From Chryseobacterium rhizosphaerae (GTDB lineage Bacteria; Bacteroidota; Bacteroidia; Flavobacteriales; Weeksellaceae), in assembly GCF_003385455.1 (NCBI RefSeq), contig NZ_QNUF01000001.1, positions 124,001 to 188,000 of the forward strand: a stretch of 64,000 bases of DNA. The letters are read 5' to 3'. Position 1 is the first letter of the stretch. Every line of letters starts with the position of its first letter. Shown one piece after another: positions 63,119 through 64,000 of the stretch. The position numbers and the translations under genes were made by a program. The notes beneath the pieces were generated by a model. It searched no databases, was not told the DNA's origin, and saw only the letters and a list, made by a program, of their open reading frames with translations.

Positions 63119-63148
63119 AAATAGCTTCATGCGAAGGAGAAGCTATTT
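63119..63148 (+). other. Hairpin upstream of the VKOR gene
   Basis: Perfect 10-bp stem AAATAGCTTC / GAAGCTATTT with a 10-nt loop, ending 21 nt before the ATG at 63170 and followed by only a short TG. Could be a weak second terminator, an RNA stabiliser or a regulatory fold hiding the start region. Confidence 0.6.
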
Positions 63149-63169
63149 TGTTAAAAGAATCAATTAGTT

Positions 63170-64000
63170 ATGTCATCCAACGAGGAATTAAAGCAACTAG
63201 CATCTTATTTGAAATATGAAAAGGTCTATGTAGATTTTGAAGAATTTAAATTTCAAGCAGAGACTCATCCTGACTATCCAAGCCTATTAGCATATTCAGA
63301 TACTCTTAATTTTTTTAATATACCCAATCTTGCGACAAAACTATCATTAGAGGAAATAGAAGAAATAGATAATATAGATAGTTATGTGGCATTACTTGCA
63401 GAAGATAATCTTGTACCATCTTTATATCATGTAGAAAAGCGAGGGAATTTTTATTATTATAAAAAAGGAAAAAAAGAAGTTGAAAATAGTAGAAACGATT
63501 TTTTGAAGGTTTGGCAAAATATTGTTTTCCTCATAGACAAACCAGAAGAGGAAGAAAAAAATACAAAATATTTTAACTCATTTTCATTATTACTCATATT
63601 TTCATTTTGCATACTTGGTTTGATATACTTTTGTTCAAATTCTATCCTAGCTATAATCTTTGGTGCAACTTCAATTTTGGGGATTTTTTTATCTTTAGAG
63701 GCATTAAAAACCGAGCTAGGAATTGAGTCACAAGTATCAAAGTCTTTTTGTAAAACTATTCCTAATGCAGATTGTGCACAGGTTATTAATTCTAAAAAGA
63801 ATAAATGGCTTGCTAAAGTTAAGATTAGTGATATCAGTATGTGGTTTTTTACTTCGCAAATTCTTAGTTTATTTGTTTTTGCAGTAGCAAATAGTATTGA
63901 TGCTTTTTCTAGCTATATGTTTCTTGGAATAATGTTTTCTATTCCTTTAACTTTTTTTTCTATTTATTTTCAATATAAAATAGAGAAAAGTTGGTGTCCG
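63170..64000 (+). CDS. C39-like / vitamin K epoxide reductase (VKOR) membrane protein, cut by the window end
   Basis: 277 residues from the ATG at 63170, open through the last base. Residues 1-125 resemble a C39 peptidase-like domain (ETHPDYPSLLAYSDTLNFFNIP, FYYYKKGKKEV, FLKVWQNIVFLID), but the place of the catalytic Cys is taken by acidic residues, so it is likely inactive and used for binding. Residues about 134-277 are a VKOR core: two helices, the loop pair C194 and C202 (C-x7-C, as in VKOR), two more helices and W-C276-P at the edge, the start of the active-site CxxC. The family forms disulfides using quinone; a thioredoxin-like domain often follows. It should oxidise the upstream six-Cys peptide; this link is inferred from context. 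Confidence 0.8.
   Translation, partial: MSSNEELKQLASYLKYEKVYVDFEEFKFQAETHPDYPSLLAYSDTLNFFNIPNLATKLSLEEIEEIDNIDSYVALLAEDNLVPSLYHVEKRGNFYYYKKGKKEVENSRNDFLKVWQNIVFLIDKPEEEEKNTKYFNSFSLLLIFSFCILGLIYFCSNSILAIIFGATSILGIFLSLEALKTELGIESQVSKSFCKTIPNADCAQVINSKKNKWLAKVKISDISMWFFTSQILSLFVFAVANSIDAFSSYMFLGIMFSIPLTFFSIYFQYKIEKSWCP

Overview
The window looks like a chromosomal segment of a Flavobacteriia member close to Chryseobacterium. Signs are the AT-rich sequence, a C-terminal type IX secretion (Por) sorting domain, many promoters with the Bacteroidetes -7 element TAnnTTTG, an ExbB-ExbD-ExbD-TonB operon, bacillithiol gene bshB1, a PUR-alpha-like DUF3276 protein, a bTHX ribosomal protein, a NusB of about 300 residues, and short leader peptides of the MK(K/N)xKKLSRxEM type. 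The genus is inferred from recognised gene content; no 16S rRNA is present.

Layout. 1-6.3 kb: the start of an ExbD gene, a repeat-rich T9SS cargo protein, dsbD-tilS, and an OmpA-like lipoprotein. 6.6-16.3 kb: an M1 aminopeptidase, an orphan Cys-rich leader peptide (9756-9908), an O-methyltransferase, an NlpC/P60 hydrolase, Kdo transferase waaA, then surface-polysaccharide genes (GT2, acyltransferase 3) and a lipocalin-like lipoprotein. 16.4-26.3 kb: leuS, the Ton energy operon, a PstS-like lipoprotein, a large TPR protein, bshB1 and tRNA-His. 26.3-32.3 kb: an accessory-looking module (144-aa protein plus 1680-aa DUF4132 protein) bracketed by two near-identical hairpins, followed by a 7-bp tandem repeat. 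32.3-38.9 kb: DUF3276, ABC exporter, nusB-DUF1573-yajC, SDR, mscS. 39-44.6 kb: a non-homologous end-joining operon (ku-ligD, with ligD split at an A9 run), a Crp/Fnr regulator and a divergent purA. 44.7-58.9 kb: astacin protease, aspS, two secreted ankyrin proteins, HTH/DUF2975, MATE pump, bTHX, DUF937, membrane glycosyltransferase, DUF2480, lpxB, GH99 and comEC. 59-62.6 kb: sdhCAB. 62.8-64 kb: a six-Cys leader peptide followed by a truncated (window-edge) C39-like/VKOR membrane protein.

The most interesting items are: (i) the six-Cys peptide followed by a VKOR-type membrane oxidase at the right edge, which looks like part of a system that folds and exports disulfide-rich peptides, with a second six-Cys peptide orphaned at 9.8 kb; (ii) ligD whose phosphoesterase and ligase-polymerase halves lie in different frames joined at A9; (iii) a matching palindrome, TTGYCA-AA-TGRCAA, placed exactly 22 nt before the -7 element both of the Crp/Fnr gene and of the divergent purA; (iv) the DUF4132 module beside tRNA-His; (v) three genes whose -7 element ends 4-5 nt before the ATG, predicting leaderless mRNAs.

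Functions come from motif and family recognition only; no database search was run. Starts were moved inward from the longest open frame where signal peptides, family N-termini or promoter position favoured it, as noted per entry.
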